This document shows positions 51,908 through 61,537 of a stretch of DNA of 64,000 nucleotides, piece by piece. Below the pieces are notes generated by a model. That model did not search any database. It had not been told where the DNA came from and was given only the letters and a program-made list of their open reading frames with translations. The first letter of the stretch is position 1. Every line of letters begins with the position of its first letter. The position numbers were made by a program, and so were the translations under genes. Source of the stretch: Actinoplanes philippinensis (GTDB taxonomy: Bacteria; Actinomycetota; Actinomycetes; Mycobacteriales; Micromonosporaceae); NCBI RefSeq assembly GCF_900113015.1, contig NZ_FONV01000005.1, positions 1 to 64,000 on the forward strand, read 5' to 3'.

Positions 51908-51986
51908 GTGGCGCTTTCTCCTCTTCGGGTGGTCACGGTTCGGCGGGTCGACCAACAGACCCTACCGTCCGTGACCACCGCACGCG

Positions 51987-54900
51987 TCACGACGCCTCGG
52001 GTGTCGGACTCGTCTGCTGGAAGATGGAATCGTCGGTGGGCAGAACCTGATCCGGCTGCACCCCCTGCGGGCCCGGCGCCGGGTCCTCCTTGCCGCGTTC
52101 GTCCTCGATCGCGTTCCACACCTTGATGCTCACCGTCGATCCCACACACGAGGCCGGATCGATCGGCTCCGCGGCCACGCCCGCCTGGGGATTGCCCTCC
52201 GCCGACACCTGATCGACAGCGCAGCCCGGCAGGCTCACCGAGAGGTCCAGGGTCAACTCGTCGCGCTGCCAGCAGGTGTAGGTGCCCTCCTCGGCACGCA
52301 CCGGCGCCTCCGGGCAGCCCTTGACCTTGCGCTCGGTCCACCCCGCCTCGGCCAGCGCCTTCGTGTAGACCTTCGTCGTCTCCGCGAACGGCTGATCCGA
52401 CTCGGACACCCGCTCCCGGAACTCGCAGACCCCCAGACACAGGCTGTTGCCGGTCTCGAAATCCTTGTCGTTCTTCGACGCCCACTCCGGAACCGGCAAC
52501 GCGTCCAGCGACGCCAGCACCGGATCCTCCGACATCGACCGCACCACGAAGAACGCCGGCAGAACCAGCAGCACCAGCGCGGCCAGCGACATCAGCGTGA
52601 CCAGACGCAGCCGCCGCTGCGTGCGCAGCTTGTGCCGAAGCTCGGCGCTCGCCCCACGAAGGCCACCCTCCGGCTCGTCCCCGGCCGCCGGGCCCGATTC
52701 CCCAAGACCATCATCAGTGGGTACGCCCGGAGCGCTCGCTTTCGCACCGGCCACCACACGGCCGCTCGCGCCCCCGGCACCGGCGCCCGCACCGGCCCGT
52801 CCGGATCCGGCAGCCCCGGTCCCCGCCGCAGCGGTCCCGGCCGTGCCGACACTCGCGGCGCCGACACTCGCCGTGCCCGCCGCGGGGCCTCCGGTCGTCC
52901 CCGGGTCGCGGCCCACCGACGCCCGGCCGGGCGCGGCCGAGCCCACCGACGCGGCGCCCACCGATGCCGCACCGACGGACGCCGCACCCACGGCGCCGGT
53001 CACCGGCCCACCGTCGGGGCCACCGCGACCCGGCACAGAAGCGCCACCACGAGCAGCGCCCTGGCCGCCGGGTCCCATGCCGTCACCGGGCCCACGGCCA
53101 CCACGCCCGCCCGGCCCATCGGACCCGCGACCGGGAACAGACGCACCACCCATGGCCCGAGACGGCCCGTCAGCACCATCCGGCCCACGACCCGGAACAG
53201 ACGCACCACCCACAGCCCGAGACGGACCATCGGCTACATCGAGTCCACGACCGGGAACAGACGCACCGCCCATAGCCCGAGACGGCCCGTCAGCACCATC
53301 CGGCCCACGACCCGGAACAGACGCACCACCCACAGCCCGAGACGGACCATCGGCTACATCGAGCCCACGACCGGGAACAGACGCACCGCCCATGGCCCGG
53401 GAAGACCCGTCGGCGCCCGCCGGTCCACGGCCGGGTACGGACGCGCCGCCTGACACGCGCGGCGGGCCGTCGAACCCATCCGCACCGCGACCGGCAGGGC
53501 CACCCAGCGCCCGGGACGGGCCATCGGAGCCGTCCGGGCCGCCACCGGCAGCGCCGCCCGGCGCTCGTGCGGGAACGTCGGGGCCGGGCCCACGACCGGG
53601 CACGGAAGCTCCGCCGACGGCTCGCGACGGGCCGCGGCCGGGCAGGCCCGAAGGCTCCCCGTCCGGGCCGCCGGGCGCGGCGCCCATGGCTGTGGCCTGG
53701 TCACCGTCCGGGCCGCCACGACCGGCGGTTCCCATCGCTCGTCCGGGACCGCCGTCCGGACCACGACCCGGCTGCCCCACCGGGCCGCCACCGGGTCGTC
53801 CCGCGTCGGGTTCGCCTCGGCCCGGCCGGGGGCCGTCCGGGCCGCCCATGCCGCGGGGTGGCAGGCCGGTCGGGCCGCCGTCGGAGTCCGCCGGGCCACG
53901 GCCCGGTGCTCCGCCCGGTCCGGGACGGCCACGACCTGGCGCGACCGCGCCGGCGGCACCCATCGCGGCCGCGGGCATGCCGTCCGGGCCGGTCGGGGGC
54001 CTTCCGGGCACCGCGGCGCCACCTCGGGCCGGGCCCGGGGCTCGGGCCGGGCCCTGGCCGGGTACGCGTGCTCCGCCTCGGGGAGGTCCGTCACCCGGTC
54101 CGGGCGGGCCGACCGCGGCACGGCCGGGTGCGGCGCCCGGTCCCGGTGCAGGGCCCGCGCCCGGCGGGAGCGCCGGGGCGCCGGCCCGGACAGGGCCGGT
54201 GTTGTCCTGGCGGAGACCGCTGTGCCGGCCGGTGTGCTCCTCCGGCTCGGTCTGGACGCCCGGAGATCCGGGGCCGCCCGGCGCGTCGGCGCGGGCGGCT
54301 CGGCGGCCGGGTCCTGCCTGCTCGGGCACGGCGACGGCGCCCGTGCCACGGTCCTCGCCCGGCTGCCCGCCACGGCCACCACGACCGGGACGCTGGATCA
54401 CGCCGGAGGTGCTGTCCGCCATCGCGCCGGCCCGCCCCGGGACGACCGGGGTCCGTGCGCCCTGACGGCCCGGAACGACCGGCGGCACCGCCGCGGCGGC
54501 CCGGACCGGACGTCCGTCGCCGGGCCCGATACGACGCGGACCGGGAACGTCCGGGGTCCCGGTGAAACCGCCGGCCTCCGGCTCGTCGGGGTCGGCGCCC
54601 TGGTGCGCGTTCCGACGGCGACGTTCCTCGCTGCGGGTCAGGCCCTCGCCACGACGGATCACGCTCTGGGTGCCGGTGTCCCCGCCGGTCTGCACAAAGC
54701 TGTGCGAGCCGGTGTCGGTCCCGGCCTGGCGGAAAGCGCGCGAGCCGGCGTCGGAGCCAGGCTGCACGAAACTGTGCGAACCCGTGTCGGTCCCGGCCTG
54801 GTGGAAACCGCGTGGACCGGTGTCTGCTCCGGCCTGGTTCAACCCGCGCGAACCGGTGTCTGCTCCGGCCTGGTTCACCCCGCGCGGGCCGGCGTCGGAG

Positions 54901-57197
54901 CCGGCCTGGTTCACCCCGCGTGGGCCGGCGTCGGAGCCGGCCTGGTTCACCCCGCGCGGACCGGCGTCGGACGTCGGCCGCACAAAGCTGTGCGAACCCG
55001 TCGCGGAGCCGGTCTGCACGAAAGCGTGTGAGCCACTGCCGGACCGCAGCGCGCCGTCCGGCGAACCGTGCCGGCCGGACCGCTCGGCACCGGGCCCCGC
55101 GGGAGCGGCATGCCCGGGACGGTGGCCGGGGCCGCCGTCGGACGCGTGGCCCGGCTGCCCGGGACGGTGCCCCGGCGCCCCGTCGGCGGCATGGCCCGGC
55201 TGCCCGCCACGGCCGGAATGCCGTCCGGTCGGGCCCTCAGCCGTGCCTTCCTCGGCCGGAGCACGCCGGGCACGTGGCCGGCCGGGACGCTCGCCACCCG
55301 CACCGGGCACCGAGGCGGCCCCATACGTGCCGGAGGCTCCCCGCCCACCCTGCTGCGGGCCGTTCGGAATGGCCCCGGACTGATGCACGGCGTCATAGCC
55401 GCTGGGAATCGCGCCCGACTGGTGCACCGCGTCATAACCGCTGGGAATCGCGCCCGACTGATGCACCGCGTCATAACCGCTCGCGGCCTGACCCGGCTGA
55501 CGGCCGCCATCACGCCCACCCGCAGCCTGACCCGCCTGCCGACCACCCGAGACCGGGCTGGAAGGGTACGCACCGTCACGGCCACGCGGGATCGGGCCCG
55601 ACTGGTCATACACGTTCGGGATGGGACCGGACTGATGGACGGCGTCGTAGCCACCCGGAACCTCACCCGGCTGCCGCCCGCCAGGAGCCTGACCCGGCTG
55701 CCGCCCACCCGGAACCGGGCCGGGCGGGCGCGCACCGTCACGGCCACGCGGAATCGGGCCCGACTGGTCATACACGTTCGGGATGGGACCGGACTGATGA
55801 ACGGCGTCATAGCCACCCGGAACCTGACCCGTCTGGCGCCCGCCCGGAATCGGCCCGGACTGGTGCACACCGTCACGGCCGGTCGGGATCGGGCCCGACT
55901 GGTCATACACGTTCGGGATGGGACCGGACTGGTGGACGGCGTCGTAACCGCTGGGGACCGGGCCCGTCTGGTGGACGCCGTCGGGACGTCCCGGGGACAC
56001 CGGATCCGAAGGGCGGAAACGGTCACGCGCGGGAGCGCCCGGCGACACCGGCCGGACACCCGGGGAGACCGGCCGGACACCCGGCGGGACCGGACGCGCG
56101 CCCGGAGAGACCGGACGGGCACCGGGCGGTGCGGGCCGGCTCGGCGGGATCTCGGGAGCATTGCCGGACGGCGGCACGACGGGACCACCCGCCGGCGCCT
56201 GACCGGGGAACATCTGACCGGACGGATCCGGGTTGATCGGCCGTCGACCGGCGCCGGCTTCCGGCCCGACAGCGGCACGCCCACCCTGCGGCGGCCCGCC
56301 CCGACGAGCACCGGGCGGCACCTGACCAGGCGGAACAGTCCCGGGAGGAAACCCTCCAGGCGGAAGACTCCCGGGCGGAACAGCGCCGGACGGAGCAGCG
56401 CCGGACGGAACCGCACCGGGAGGCACGGCACCCGGCGGCAGCGCGCCAGGAGGGACCGCACCGGGAGGCCGCTGCCCCCCCGGACCACGGCTGCCACGCC
56501 CCTGCTGCTGATCGAACGGCCCCTGCCCACCGGGCGGCATCTGCCCGGGGCTGACCGGCCGCGCCGGCATCTGCCCGGGCGCACCCGCACCCGGCGGAGG
56601 CCCACCGGCCGGCGCCGGACCCGGCTGTGCCGCTCCCGGCGGCATCCCGCCCGCACGCTGCCCCGGCCCAGGTCGCGACCCACCACGACCGGGCGGCATC
56701 TGACCAGGCCCGGCCGGAGAGCCACCCGACGGAAGCCCACCGGGCGGAACAGCACCCGGCGCAGCACCGGAAGGCATGGCACCACCGGAAGGCATGGCGC
56801 CGGGCGAGACCGGAGCGGTTCGCGGCACCGGCCCGGACCGCTGACCCGGCGCCGTCTGCCACCCTGTGGTGCCCTCGCCGTCGCCGGCACCGTCACCAGG
56901 GAAGCCGTCCTCCGGGCCGCCCGGGAACGCGAAGTCGTCGTCGGGCTCCTCGTCGGGGCCGGGGGCCATCCGCCCGGACTTGCTGGTCCGGGCCTCGCCG
57001 GGACGGGTGCCGGGGCCGATCGCCCCGCCCTCCTCCTTGGCCGTGCGCAGGTCGTCGAGCCAGCCGGTCTCCTCGCGCGGGACCTCCTGGGGAACGGCCG
57101 GCTGCTCGGCACGGCCGCCACCACGCCCGAAGCGCCGGCGGCTCTTACCGCCCTGGCCGGCTTCGTCGTCGGGCCGTTCGGCACCCCGCCCTGTCAC
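51987..57197 (-). CDS. Giant repeat-rich, mostly disordered single-pass membrane protein
   Basis: 1736 residues from GTG 57197, which overlaps the rarA stop (GTGA) and follows GGAGGAACAG. Residues 1-110 are charged, with the motif [19 protein letters not shown]. About 120 to 1510 are Gly/Pro/Ala-rich and built from several tandem-repeat families ([11 protein letters not shown] units, [12 protein letters not shown] units and GGASVPGRG units). One membrane segment lies near 1533-1552 ([20 protein letters not shown]) after a basic stretch, so the long part is cytoplasmic. The last roughly 184 residues are outside and carry six Cys. I recognise no enzymatic domain. Automatic annotation might mislabel it IF-2 because of composition. 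Function unknown. Confidence 0.85.
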   Translation of the reverse strand: MTGRGAERPDDEAGQGGKSRRRFGRGGGRAEQPAVPQEVPREETGWLDDLRTAKEEGGAIGPGTRPGEARTSKSGRMAPGPDEEPDDDFAFPGGPEDGFPGDGAGDGEGTTGWQTAPGQRSGPVPRTAPVSPGAMPSGGAMPSGAAPGAVPPGGLPSGGSPAGPGQMPPGRGGSRPGPGQRAGGMPPGAAQPGPAPAGGPPPGAGAPGQMPARPVSPGQMPPGGQGPFDQQQGRGSRGPGGQRPPGAVPPGALPPGAVPPGAVPSGAAPSGAVPPGSLPPGGFPPGTVPPGQVPPGARRGGPPQGGRAAVGPEAGAGRRPINPDPSGQMFPGQAPAGGPVVPPSGNAPEIPPSRPAPPGARPVSPGARPVPPGVRPVSPGVRPVSPGAPARDRFRPSDPVSPGRPDGVHQTGPVPSGYDAVHQSGPIPNVYDQSGPIPTGRDGVHQSGPIPGGRQTGQVPGGYDAVHQSGPIPNVYDQSGPIPRGRDGARPPGPVPGGRQPGQAPGGRQPGEVPGGYDAVHQSGPIPNVYDQSGPIPRGRDGAYPSSPVSGGRQAGQAAGGRDGGRQPGQAASGYDAVHQSGAIPSGYDAVHQSGAIPSGYDAVHQSGAIPNGPQQGGRGASGTYGAASVPGAGGERPGRPRARRAPAEEGTAEGPTGRHSGRGGQPGHAADGAPGHRPGQPGHASDGGPGHRPGHAAPAGPGAERSGRHGSPDGALRSGSGSHAFVQTGSATGSHSFVRPTSDAGPRGVNQAGSDAGPRGVNQAGSDAGPRGVNQAGADTGSRGLNQAGADTGPRGFHQAGTDTGSHSFVQPGSDAGSRAFRQAGTDTGSHSFVQTGGDTGTQSVIRRGEGLTRSEERRRRNAHQGADPDEPEAGGFTGTPDVPGPRRIGPGDGRPVRAAAAVPPVVPGRQGARTPVVPGRAGAMADSTSGVIQRPGRGGRGGQPGEDRGTGAVAVPEQAGPGRRAARADAPGGPGSPGVQTEPEEHTGRHSGLRQDNTGPVRAGAPALPPGAGPAPGPGAAPGRAAVGPPGPGDGPPRGGARVPGQGPARAPGPARGGAAVPGRPPTGPDGMPAAAMGAAGAVAPGRGRPGPGGAPGRGPADSDGGPTGLPPRGMGGPDGPRPGRGEPDAGRPGGGPVGQPGRGPDGGPGRAMGTAGRGGPDGDQATAMGAAPGGPDGEPSGLPGRGPSRAVGGASVPGRGPGPDVPARAPGGAAGGGPDGSDGPSRALGGPAGRGADGFDGPPRVSGGASVPGRGPAGADGSSRAMGGASVPGRGLDVADGPSRAVGGASVPGRGPDGADGPSRAMGGASVPGRGLDVADGPSRAVGGASVPGRGPDGADGPSRAMGGASVPGRGSDGPGGRGGRGPGDGMGPGGQGAARGGASVPGRGGPDGGPVTGAVGAASVGAASVGAASVGSAAPGRASVGRDPGTTGGPAAGTASVGAASVGTAGTAAAGTGAAGSGRAGAGAGAGGASGRVVAGAKASAPGVPTDDGLGESGPAAGDEPEGGLRGASAELRHKLRTQRRLRLVTLMSLAALVLLVLPAFFVVRSMSEDPVLASLDALPVPEWASKNDKDFETGNSLCLGVCEFRERVSESDQPFAETTKVYTKALAEAGWTERKVKGCPEAPVRAEEGTYTCWQRDELTLDLSVSLPGCAVDQVSAEGNPQAGVAAEPIDPASCVGSTVSIKVWNAIEDERGKEDPAPGPQGVQPDQVLPTDDSIFQQTSPTPEAS
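53101..53460 (-). repeat. 60-bp in-frame repeat with 120-bp higher-order unit
   Basis: Six successive 60-base units encode 20-residue copies of [19 protein letters not shown]. Units 53161-53220 and 53281-53340 are identical, and 53221-53280 differs from 53341-53400 at three positions. The pattern is therefore a recent duplication of a two-unit (120-bp) block within older repeats. Confidence 0.9.
54690..55000 (-). repeat. 36-bp in-frame repeat family
   Basis: About ten copies of a 12-residue unit such as [12 protein letters not shown] or [12 protein letters not shown]. The three central copies (about 54864-54970) are nearly identical at DNA level and the outer ones more diverged. Confidence 0.85.
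55379..55495 (-). repeat. 39-bp in-frame repeat, three copies
   Basis: Three adjacent 39-base copies encode the 13-residue unit [13 protein letters not shown], with only a few base differences. Confidence 0.88.
55590..55960 (-). repeat. Compound QSGPIP repeat block
   Basis: The block carrying [18 protein letters not shown] recurs three times, with its TGGTCATACACGTTCGGGAT core near 55602, 55764 and 55899, at intervals of about 160 and 130 bases. It is interleaved with [14 protein letters not shown] units. Confidence 0.82.
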
Positions 57198-59074
57198 CGC
57201 TGTTCCTCCCCGGCACTTTCGCCGCTGTCGTCACTGCCCTCGGTGTCACCCTCGGCGGTCACCTGCCCGCCCGCTCCGGTGACCCCGCCACCACTGCCGG
57301 CCGCCTCCGCGGCCGGGTCGGCCCCATCGGCGGAAGCGCTCCCACCGGAGCCCGCCGTCGCAGCCGCGGCCTCAACGGCTCCGGCGCCCTCCGACCGCGA
57401 CGCCGGGCCGGCATCCTCCGGTCCCGAGGCCGCTACGGAACCCTGTGGCCCCGAGGCCTGTCCGGCACCCTGCGGTCCCGAAGCTGCTTCGGCACCCTGC
57501 GGTCCGGAAGCAGCTTCGGCACCCTCCGGCGCCGAGGCATCCTCCGGTCCCGAGGCCGCTCCGGCTGTGGCCGGCGCGGTGGCGACCGGTTCCGAGTCCG
57601 CCGAAGACTGTGACTCATTCGCGGCCCGAGCACCACCCGCCGCGCGGTCCGGGGTGCCCGCCGAAGCGGTGACCGGCCCGTTCGGCGGTGTTCGCGTGGG
57701 GCCGAGGCCTCGCACGATCCGGCGAAGTCGCGGCACCCGTTCACCGACGGCGCGTTCGGCGCCATGATCGGTCGGCCGATAGTAGTCGGTCCCGACCAGA
57801 TCATCGGGAACATACTGCTGGCGGACGACGCCGCGTGGATCGTCGTGCGGGTAGCGGTAGCCCCGGCCGTGGCCTAGGCCCCGCGAACCGGGGTAGTGCG
57901 CGTCGCGCAGGTGCGGCGGGACCGGCCCGCCCCGGCCGGAGCGGACGTCGGCCATCGCCTCGCCGAGGGCGACGGTGACGCTGTTGGACTTGGGCGCGGT
58001 GGCCAGGTGCACGACGGCGTGGGCCAGGTTGAGCCCGGCCTCGGGCAGGCCCACGTTTTGCACGGCCTGGGCGGCGGCGCTCGCCACGAGCAGCGCCTGC
58101 GGGTCGGCCATGCCGACGTCCTCACTGGCGAAGATGACGATGCGCCGGGCGATGAACCGCGGGTCCTCACCGGCCACCAGCATCCGGGCCAGATAGTGCA
58201 GGGCGGCGTCGGGGTCGCTGCCGCGCATGCTCTTGATGAACGCGCTGATCACGTCGTAGTGGGCGTCGCCGTCACGGTCGTAGCGGACGGCGGCCACGTC
58301 GACGGCTTTCTCCGCCGTGGCGAGGTCGATCTCGGTGGCGGACTGGGCCAGGGCGGATCCGGCCGCGGCCTCGAGGGCGGTCAGGGCTTTGCGGACGTCG
58401 CCGTTGGCCAGCCGGACCAGATGATCCTCTGCCTCGGCGGTGAGGGTGACGGCGCCGCCCAGGCCGCGCTCGTCGGTGGTCGCGCGCCGGAGCAGGTCGC
58501 GGACGTGATCCTCGCCGAGAGACTGGAGGGTGAGCAGCACACATCGGGAGAGCAGGGGCGAGATCACCGAGAAGTACGGGTTCTCGGTGGTCGCCGCGAG
58601 CAGCGTGACCGTCCGGTCCTCGACGGCGGCGAGCAACGAGTCCTGCTGGGTCTTGCTGAAGCGGTGCACCTCGTCGATGAACAGCACCGTGGGCGGCCCG
58701 CCGTATCGCCGCTCGCGCCGGGCCGTGTCGATCACCGCGCGCACGTCCTTGACCCCGGCGGTCAGGGCGGACATGGCGACGAACTTGCGATCGGTGGCGT
58801 TGGCCACCAGGTGCGCGATGGTGGTCTTGCCGGTGCCGGGCGGGCCCCAGAGGATCACCGACATCGGGCTGGCCCCGGTCACCAGCTGGCGCAGCGGGGC
58901 GCCGGGCGCGAGCAGGTGCTCCTGGCCGATCAGCTCGTCGAGGGAGGTGGGCCGCATCCGCACCGGCAGGGGCGCGTCACCGGCCGGCCGCCCGAATCCG
59001 GCGGTCGCGGCGGCGGCCGGATCCGCTGCTCGAGCGTCCGGCGGTGCGAGGGAGAAGAGCCCTTCCGTTTCCAT
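57194..59074 (-). CDS. rarA: Replication-associated recombination ATPase RarA (MgsA) with long low-complexity tail
   Basis: AAA+ ATPase of the clamp-loader family acting at stalled replication forks. Of its 626 residues the first 440 or so are the normal protein: Walker [11 protein letters not shown], Walker [11 protein letters not shown], sensor TTENPYFSV, then the tetramerisation domain with [20 protein letters not shown] and YPHDDPRG. The last roughly 180 residues are Ala/Gly/Ser/Glu repeats (GAEAASGPQ units), well beyond usual family length. ATG 59074 is chosen; no strong ribosome-binding site is seen. Its stop overlaps the repeat-protein start. Confidence 0.93.
   Translation of the reverse strand: METEGLFSLAPPDARAADPAAAATAGFGRPAGDAPLPVRMRPTSLDELIGQEHLLAPGAPLRQLVTGASPMSVILWGPPGTGKTTIAHLVANATDRKFVAMSALTAGVKDVRAVIDTARRERRYGGPPTVLFIDEVHRFSKTQQDSLLAAVEDRTVTLLAATTENPYFSVISPLLSRCVLLTLQSLGEDHVRDLLRRATTDERGLGGAVTLTAEAEDHLVRLANGDVRKALTALEAAAGSALAQSATEIDLATAEKAVDVAAVRYDRDGDAHYDVISAFIKSMRGSDPDAALHYLARMLVAGEDPRFIARRIVIFASEDVGMADPQALLVASAAAQAVQNVGLPEAGLNLAHAVVHLATAPKSNSVTVALGEAMADVRSGRGGPVPPHLRDAHYPGSRGLGHGRGYRYPHDDPRGVVRQQYVPDDLVGTDYYRPTDHGAERAVGERVPRLRRIVRGLGPTRTPPNGPVTASAGTPDRAAGGARAANESQSSADSEPVATAPATAGAASGPEDASAPEGAEAASGPQGAEAASGPQGAGQASGPQGSVAASGPEDAGPASRSEGAGAVEAAAATAGSGGSASADGADPAAEAAGSGGGVTGAGGQVTAEGDTEGSDDSGESAGEEQR
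57420..57570 (-). repeat. Ala/Ser/Gly/Pro repeat in rarA tail
   Basis: GTCCCGAGGC/GGTCCCGAAGC-like units encode repeated EAASGPQGA and AASGPED-type 9-residue blocks in the C-terminal tail of RarA. Copies vary by a few bases. Confidence 0.75.
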
Positions 59075-59182
59075 CACAACCGACAGTACCGGCCTTCCGG
59101 CATCGATCCGAAACACCGTCGGCCGGCCTGTGGACAACCTGTCCACCTGCTACGAAGGCCTCACCGAGAGTGCCGGAAAATG

Positions 59183-59217
59183 CTCCGGCCCGCCCCCGGG
59201 GGAAGGGCGGGCCGGAG
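59183..59217 (-). terminator. Terminator after the small membrane protein
   Basis: A perfect 13-bp stem CTCCGGCCCGCCC/GGGCGGGCCGGAG (59183-59195 with 59205-59217) is followed on the minus strand by CATTTTCC. It should end the ArsR-MFS-small protein transcript before rarA. Confidence 0.75.
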
Positions 59218-59240
59218 TGGCCGGAGGGCTTCCCACAAGG

Positions 59241-59306
59241 GGAAGGACGAGCCGGACTGCCTCCCCCGCAGAGGGAAGGACGAGCCGGACTGCCTCCCCC
59301 GCAGAG
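59241..59306. repeat. Two exact 33-bp direct repeats, non-coding
   Basis: 59241-59273 and 59274-59306 are identical, and a degenerate start of a third copy follows to about 59325. They lie between the stop of the small membrane protein and its terminator. Nothing indicates they are translated. Confidence 0.85.
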
Positions 59307-59330
59307 GGAGAGACGAGCCGGAGGAAGCGG

Positions 59331-59552
59331 TCAGCCGCGGCCGGGACGACGGCCGTAGAAGCGGCGGCCGCTGCCCGCGCCGGAGGACGCACGCGGCCCG
59401 CTGCCGATGCCCGCCAGGTAGAGGGCGAGCAGCAGCAGGCCCAGTGACGCCATGGTGGAGAAGTTGAACAGGTCGGGCGCGCCGAAGTTGGTGTCCAACA
59501 GGTCGGCGAGCAGGTAGATGCCGAAGACTACGGCGGCGGCGATGGCGAGCAT
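59331..59552 (-). CDS. Small membrane protein, two segments
   Basis: 73 residues with two hydrophobic segments (LAIAAAVVFGIYLLADLL and ASLGLLLLALYLAGI) and a short Gly/Arg/Ser-rich tail. GGAGGA precedes ATG 59552. It is 16 bases after the MFS gene and may be co-transcribed. I recognise no family function. Confidence 0.78.
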   Translation of the reverse strand: MLAIAAAVVFGIYLLADLLDTNFGAPDLFNFSTMASLGLLLLALYLAGIGSGPRASSGAGSGRRFYGRRPGRG

Positions 59553-59568
59553 CGGTTCCTCCGGGGGG

Positions 59569-60840
59569 TCAGAGAGCCAGTGACTCGCTGGTACCCGAAG
59601 GGGCGGGTTCCCGAAACACGGCCGGCGATTTGACCAGATAGAGCGGAGCGGCGGCGGCCAGCACCACCGCGCCGGCCACGATGGCGGTGGTTGTGCTGGT
59701 CCGGACGGCGACGGCGGTGAGGACGATCGCCCCGATCGAGAAGCCCGGCGCGGCGACCATCGAGTTGAGCGAGAGCAGGCTCGTCCGGTACTCCCCCGTG
59801 GCCTGGCGGTGGAGCAGTCCGGAGTGCACCGGGTTGGCCGCGCCGTGCACCGCGTAGCAGAGCAGGAACGCGCCGATCACTCCGGCCGGGCCGGCGAACA
59901 GGCCCATGCCGACGATCATGACGCCTTGCGCGAGGCACAGCGTGAACCCGGCCCACCGTGCGCCGGCACTGCGGACGAGCAGCGGCACGAGGGCGGCGCC
60001 GGCGGCGGAGGCGGCCCAGGCGATCGCGTTGACCGGCCCGATCAAGGGGCCGGCCGCGGCGGTGACCTCGCTGAGACGCACCGGCATCAGCTTCTCGAAG
60101 GTGACCATGCCGAAGCTCCACAGGAACTCGACGGCGATCAGCGCCTGCACGACCCGGGACCGGCGGGCGAGGGCCAGCGCTCCGCCGATCGCCACCGGCA
60201 CACCGCGGAGCGAGGCTCCGAGTGCGGCCTTTCCGCGGGCGGGGCGGTCCTCGGCCATGATCAGCGCCACGGCGACCGTGCTGAGCAGGCTCAGAGCAAG
60301 AGCGACCAGCACCGGTACGGTCAACGCGCTCACCTGCCCGAGCGATCCGAGGCCGACCGGCCCGAGCCAGACCAGGCCGCCACTGGCCAGGGCCGCGCCC
60401 CCGATCGCCAGGCTGCAGGCGACCTCGCCCCGGCTGAGGCCGCTCTCGATGTCGGCCCCCGGGTCGGCGGCCAGGGACCGGTCGACGAACCAGGACTGCA
60501 GCGGCCCGCTGTCGAGCGCCCGGTAAACGCCCTGCAGCAGGTAGGAAGCGGCGAGCAGCCAGAACGTGCCGGCGACCGCGAACAGCGACAACGCGACCAG
60601 GTTGACCGCCCCGGCGACGAGCAGGACCGGCCGTCGCCCGAGCGCGTCGGCGAGCCCGCCGGTCGGCAGCTCCAGCAGCAGGACGACGAAACCCTGGACG
60701 GCGACGGCCGAGCCGATCTGAAGGAGGGAGATCCCCCGCTCGAGCGGCAGCAGCACGAGGACCGGTATGAGCAGCCCGACCGGGGCCCAGCGCAGGCTGA
60801 GCAGGGTCACATAACGGGCACGGACCTGGGCGGCGCTCAC
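59569..60840 (-). CDS. MFS transporter
   Basis: 423-residue major facilitator, about twelve membrane segments, probably a drug or metabolite exporter. The loop after segment 2 reads ELPTGGLADALGRRPVLL, the family DRxGRR-type motif. GTG 60840 overlaps the ArsR stop (GTGA), so the repressor and pump are co-translated. The substrate is unknown. Confidence 0.9.
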   Translation of the reverse strand: MSAAQVRARYVTLLSLRWAPVGLLIPVLVLLPLERGISLLQIGSAVAVQGFVVLLLELPTGGLADALGRRPVLLVAGAVNLVALSLFAVAGTFWLLAASYLLQGVYRALDSGPLQSWFVDRSLAADPGADIESGLSRGEVACSLAIGGAALASGGLVWLGPVGLGSLGQVSALTVPVLVALALSLLSTVAVALIMAEDRPARGKAALGASLRGVPVAIGGALALARRSRVVQALIAVEFLWSFGMVTFEKLMPVRLSEVTAAAGPLIGPVNAIAWAASAAGAALVPLLVRSAGARWAGFTLCLAQGVMIVGMGLFAGPAGVIGAFLLCYAVHGAANPVHSGLLHRQATGEYRTSLLSLNSMVAAPGFSIGAIVLTAVAVRTSTTTAIVAGAVVLAAAAPLYLVKSPAVFREPAPSGTSESLAL

Positions 60841-61439
60841 TTGACCTCACCCACCCACGGCATCGCGCCGTAGAAGAGCATCACCTGGCGTGCGCCGGGC
60901 CGCGGGTCGGCCAGCGCCCGGGCGCGGTGGCGCTCGATCAGCTCCTCCAGCTCCGACTGCAGGGCGTGCAGCTGCTCCGGGGCCAGGGTGAGCGCGTAGT
61001 CGCCGAGGCCGGAGACGTCACGCCACTCCTGCGTCTCGCCCGGCGCGATCAGCCGCCACGCCTCGACGCGCTGGACCATCAGGTTGAGCTGATAGGACTC
61101 CAGCCAGTCGACGGCGGCGGCCGCGTCGGCGTCGCCCTCGTAGTCGCTGCGCTGCCAGCTGGACAGCTCGTGCAGGGCCCGCCACCAGCGCTGGCGGCCG
61201 CTGCCGGGCCGGTCCTCCTCGACCACCAGGCCGGCGTCGGCGAGCTGGCGCAGGTGATAGCTGGTGGCCCCGGTGTTGGTGTCGAGGGCCTCGGCGAGGC
61301 GGGTGGCGGTCGCCGGGCCCTGCAGCCGCAGCTCACCCAGCAGGCGGATCCGCAGCGGGTGGGCGAGCACCCGGATCTGCCGGGCGCTGAGGTGCACCTC
61401 GGTCATGCGCTCATCGGTCCTGCGCTCATCGCTCGTCAT
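60837..61439 (-). CDS. ArsR-type winged-helix repressor
   Basis: 200 residues from ATG 61439. The winged-helix domain spans about 15-100 (RQIRVLAHPLRIRLLGELRL, then ATRLAEALDTNTGATSYHLR), and a helical C-terminal part of about 100 residues follows. No metal-binding Cys cluster is seen, so it is unlikely to be an arsenic or zinc sensor. It most likely represses itself and the coupled MFS gene through the 61451-61464 palindrome. The alternative start is ATG 61406. Confidence 0.9.
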   Translation of the reverse strand: MTSDERRTDERMTEVHLSARQIRVLAHPLRIRLLGELRLQGPATATRLAEALDTNTGATSYHLRQLADAGLVVEEDRPGSGRQRWWRALHELSSWQRSDYEGDADAAAAVDWLESYQLNLMVQRVEAWRLIAPGETQEWRDVSGLGDYALTLAPEQLHALQSELEELIERHRARALADPRPGARQVMLFYGAMPWVGEVK

Positions 61440-61445
61440 GCTTGC

Positions 61446-61475
61446 ACAATAACTGTGCACAGTTTCTATGCACAA
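61446..61475 (-). promoter_or_regulatory. Predicted leaderless promoter with palindromic operator
   Basis: On the minus strand TTGTGC (61470-61475) and TATTGT (61446-61451) stand 18 bases apart. Only 6 bases separate the -10 from ATG 61439, so transcription would start at the ATG. AACTGTGCACAGTT (61451-61464), a perfect 14-bp palindrome, fills the spacer. Confidence 0.6.
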
Positions 61476-61496
61476 CTTCTTTGCATGATGGGCACG

Positions 61497-61528
61497 AAAA
61501 AGGCCGGCGATCCGGTCGCCGGCCTTTT
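61497..61528 (-). terminator. aspS terminator
   Basis: A 13-bp stem with A/T ends (AAAAGGCCGGCGA class) around a 5-base loop runs into TTTTT on the minus strand, 10 bases past the aspS stop. It is the strongest terminator of the window. Confidence 0.88.
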
Positions 61529-61537
61529 CCCGCTGAG

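Noticed and set aside
53101-55960. CRISPR-like spaced repeats
   Set aside because: Units are contiguous and multiples of three, vary gradually and continue the reading frame; there are no unique spacers and no cas genes.
52447-57767. Long plus-strand frames (up to 899 residues) opposite the repeat protein and rarA
   Set aside because: They mirror the repeats of the minus-strand genes, lack ribosome-binding sites and domains, and end arbitrarily. The minus frame has coupling, a ribosome-binding site, a membrane segment and a Cys-containing domain.
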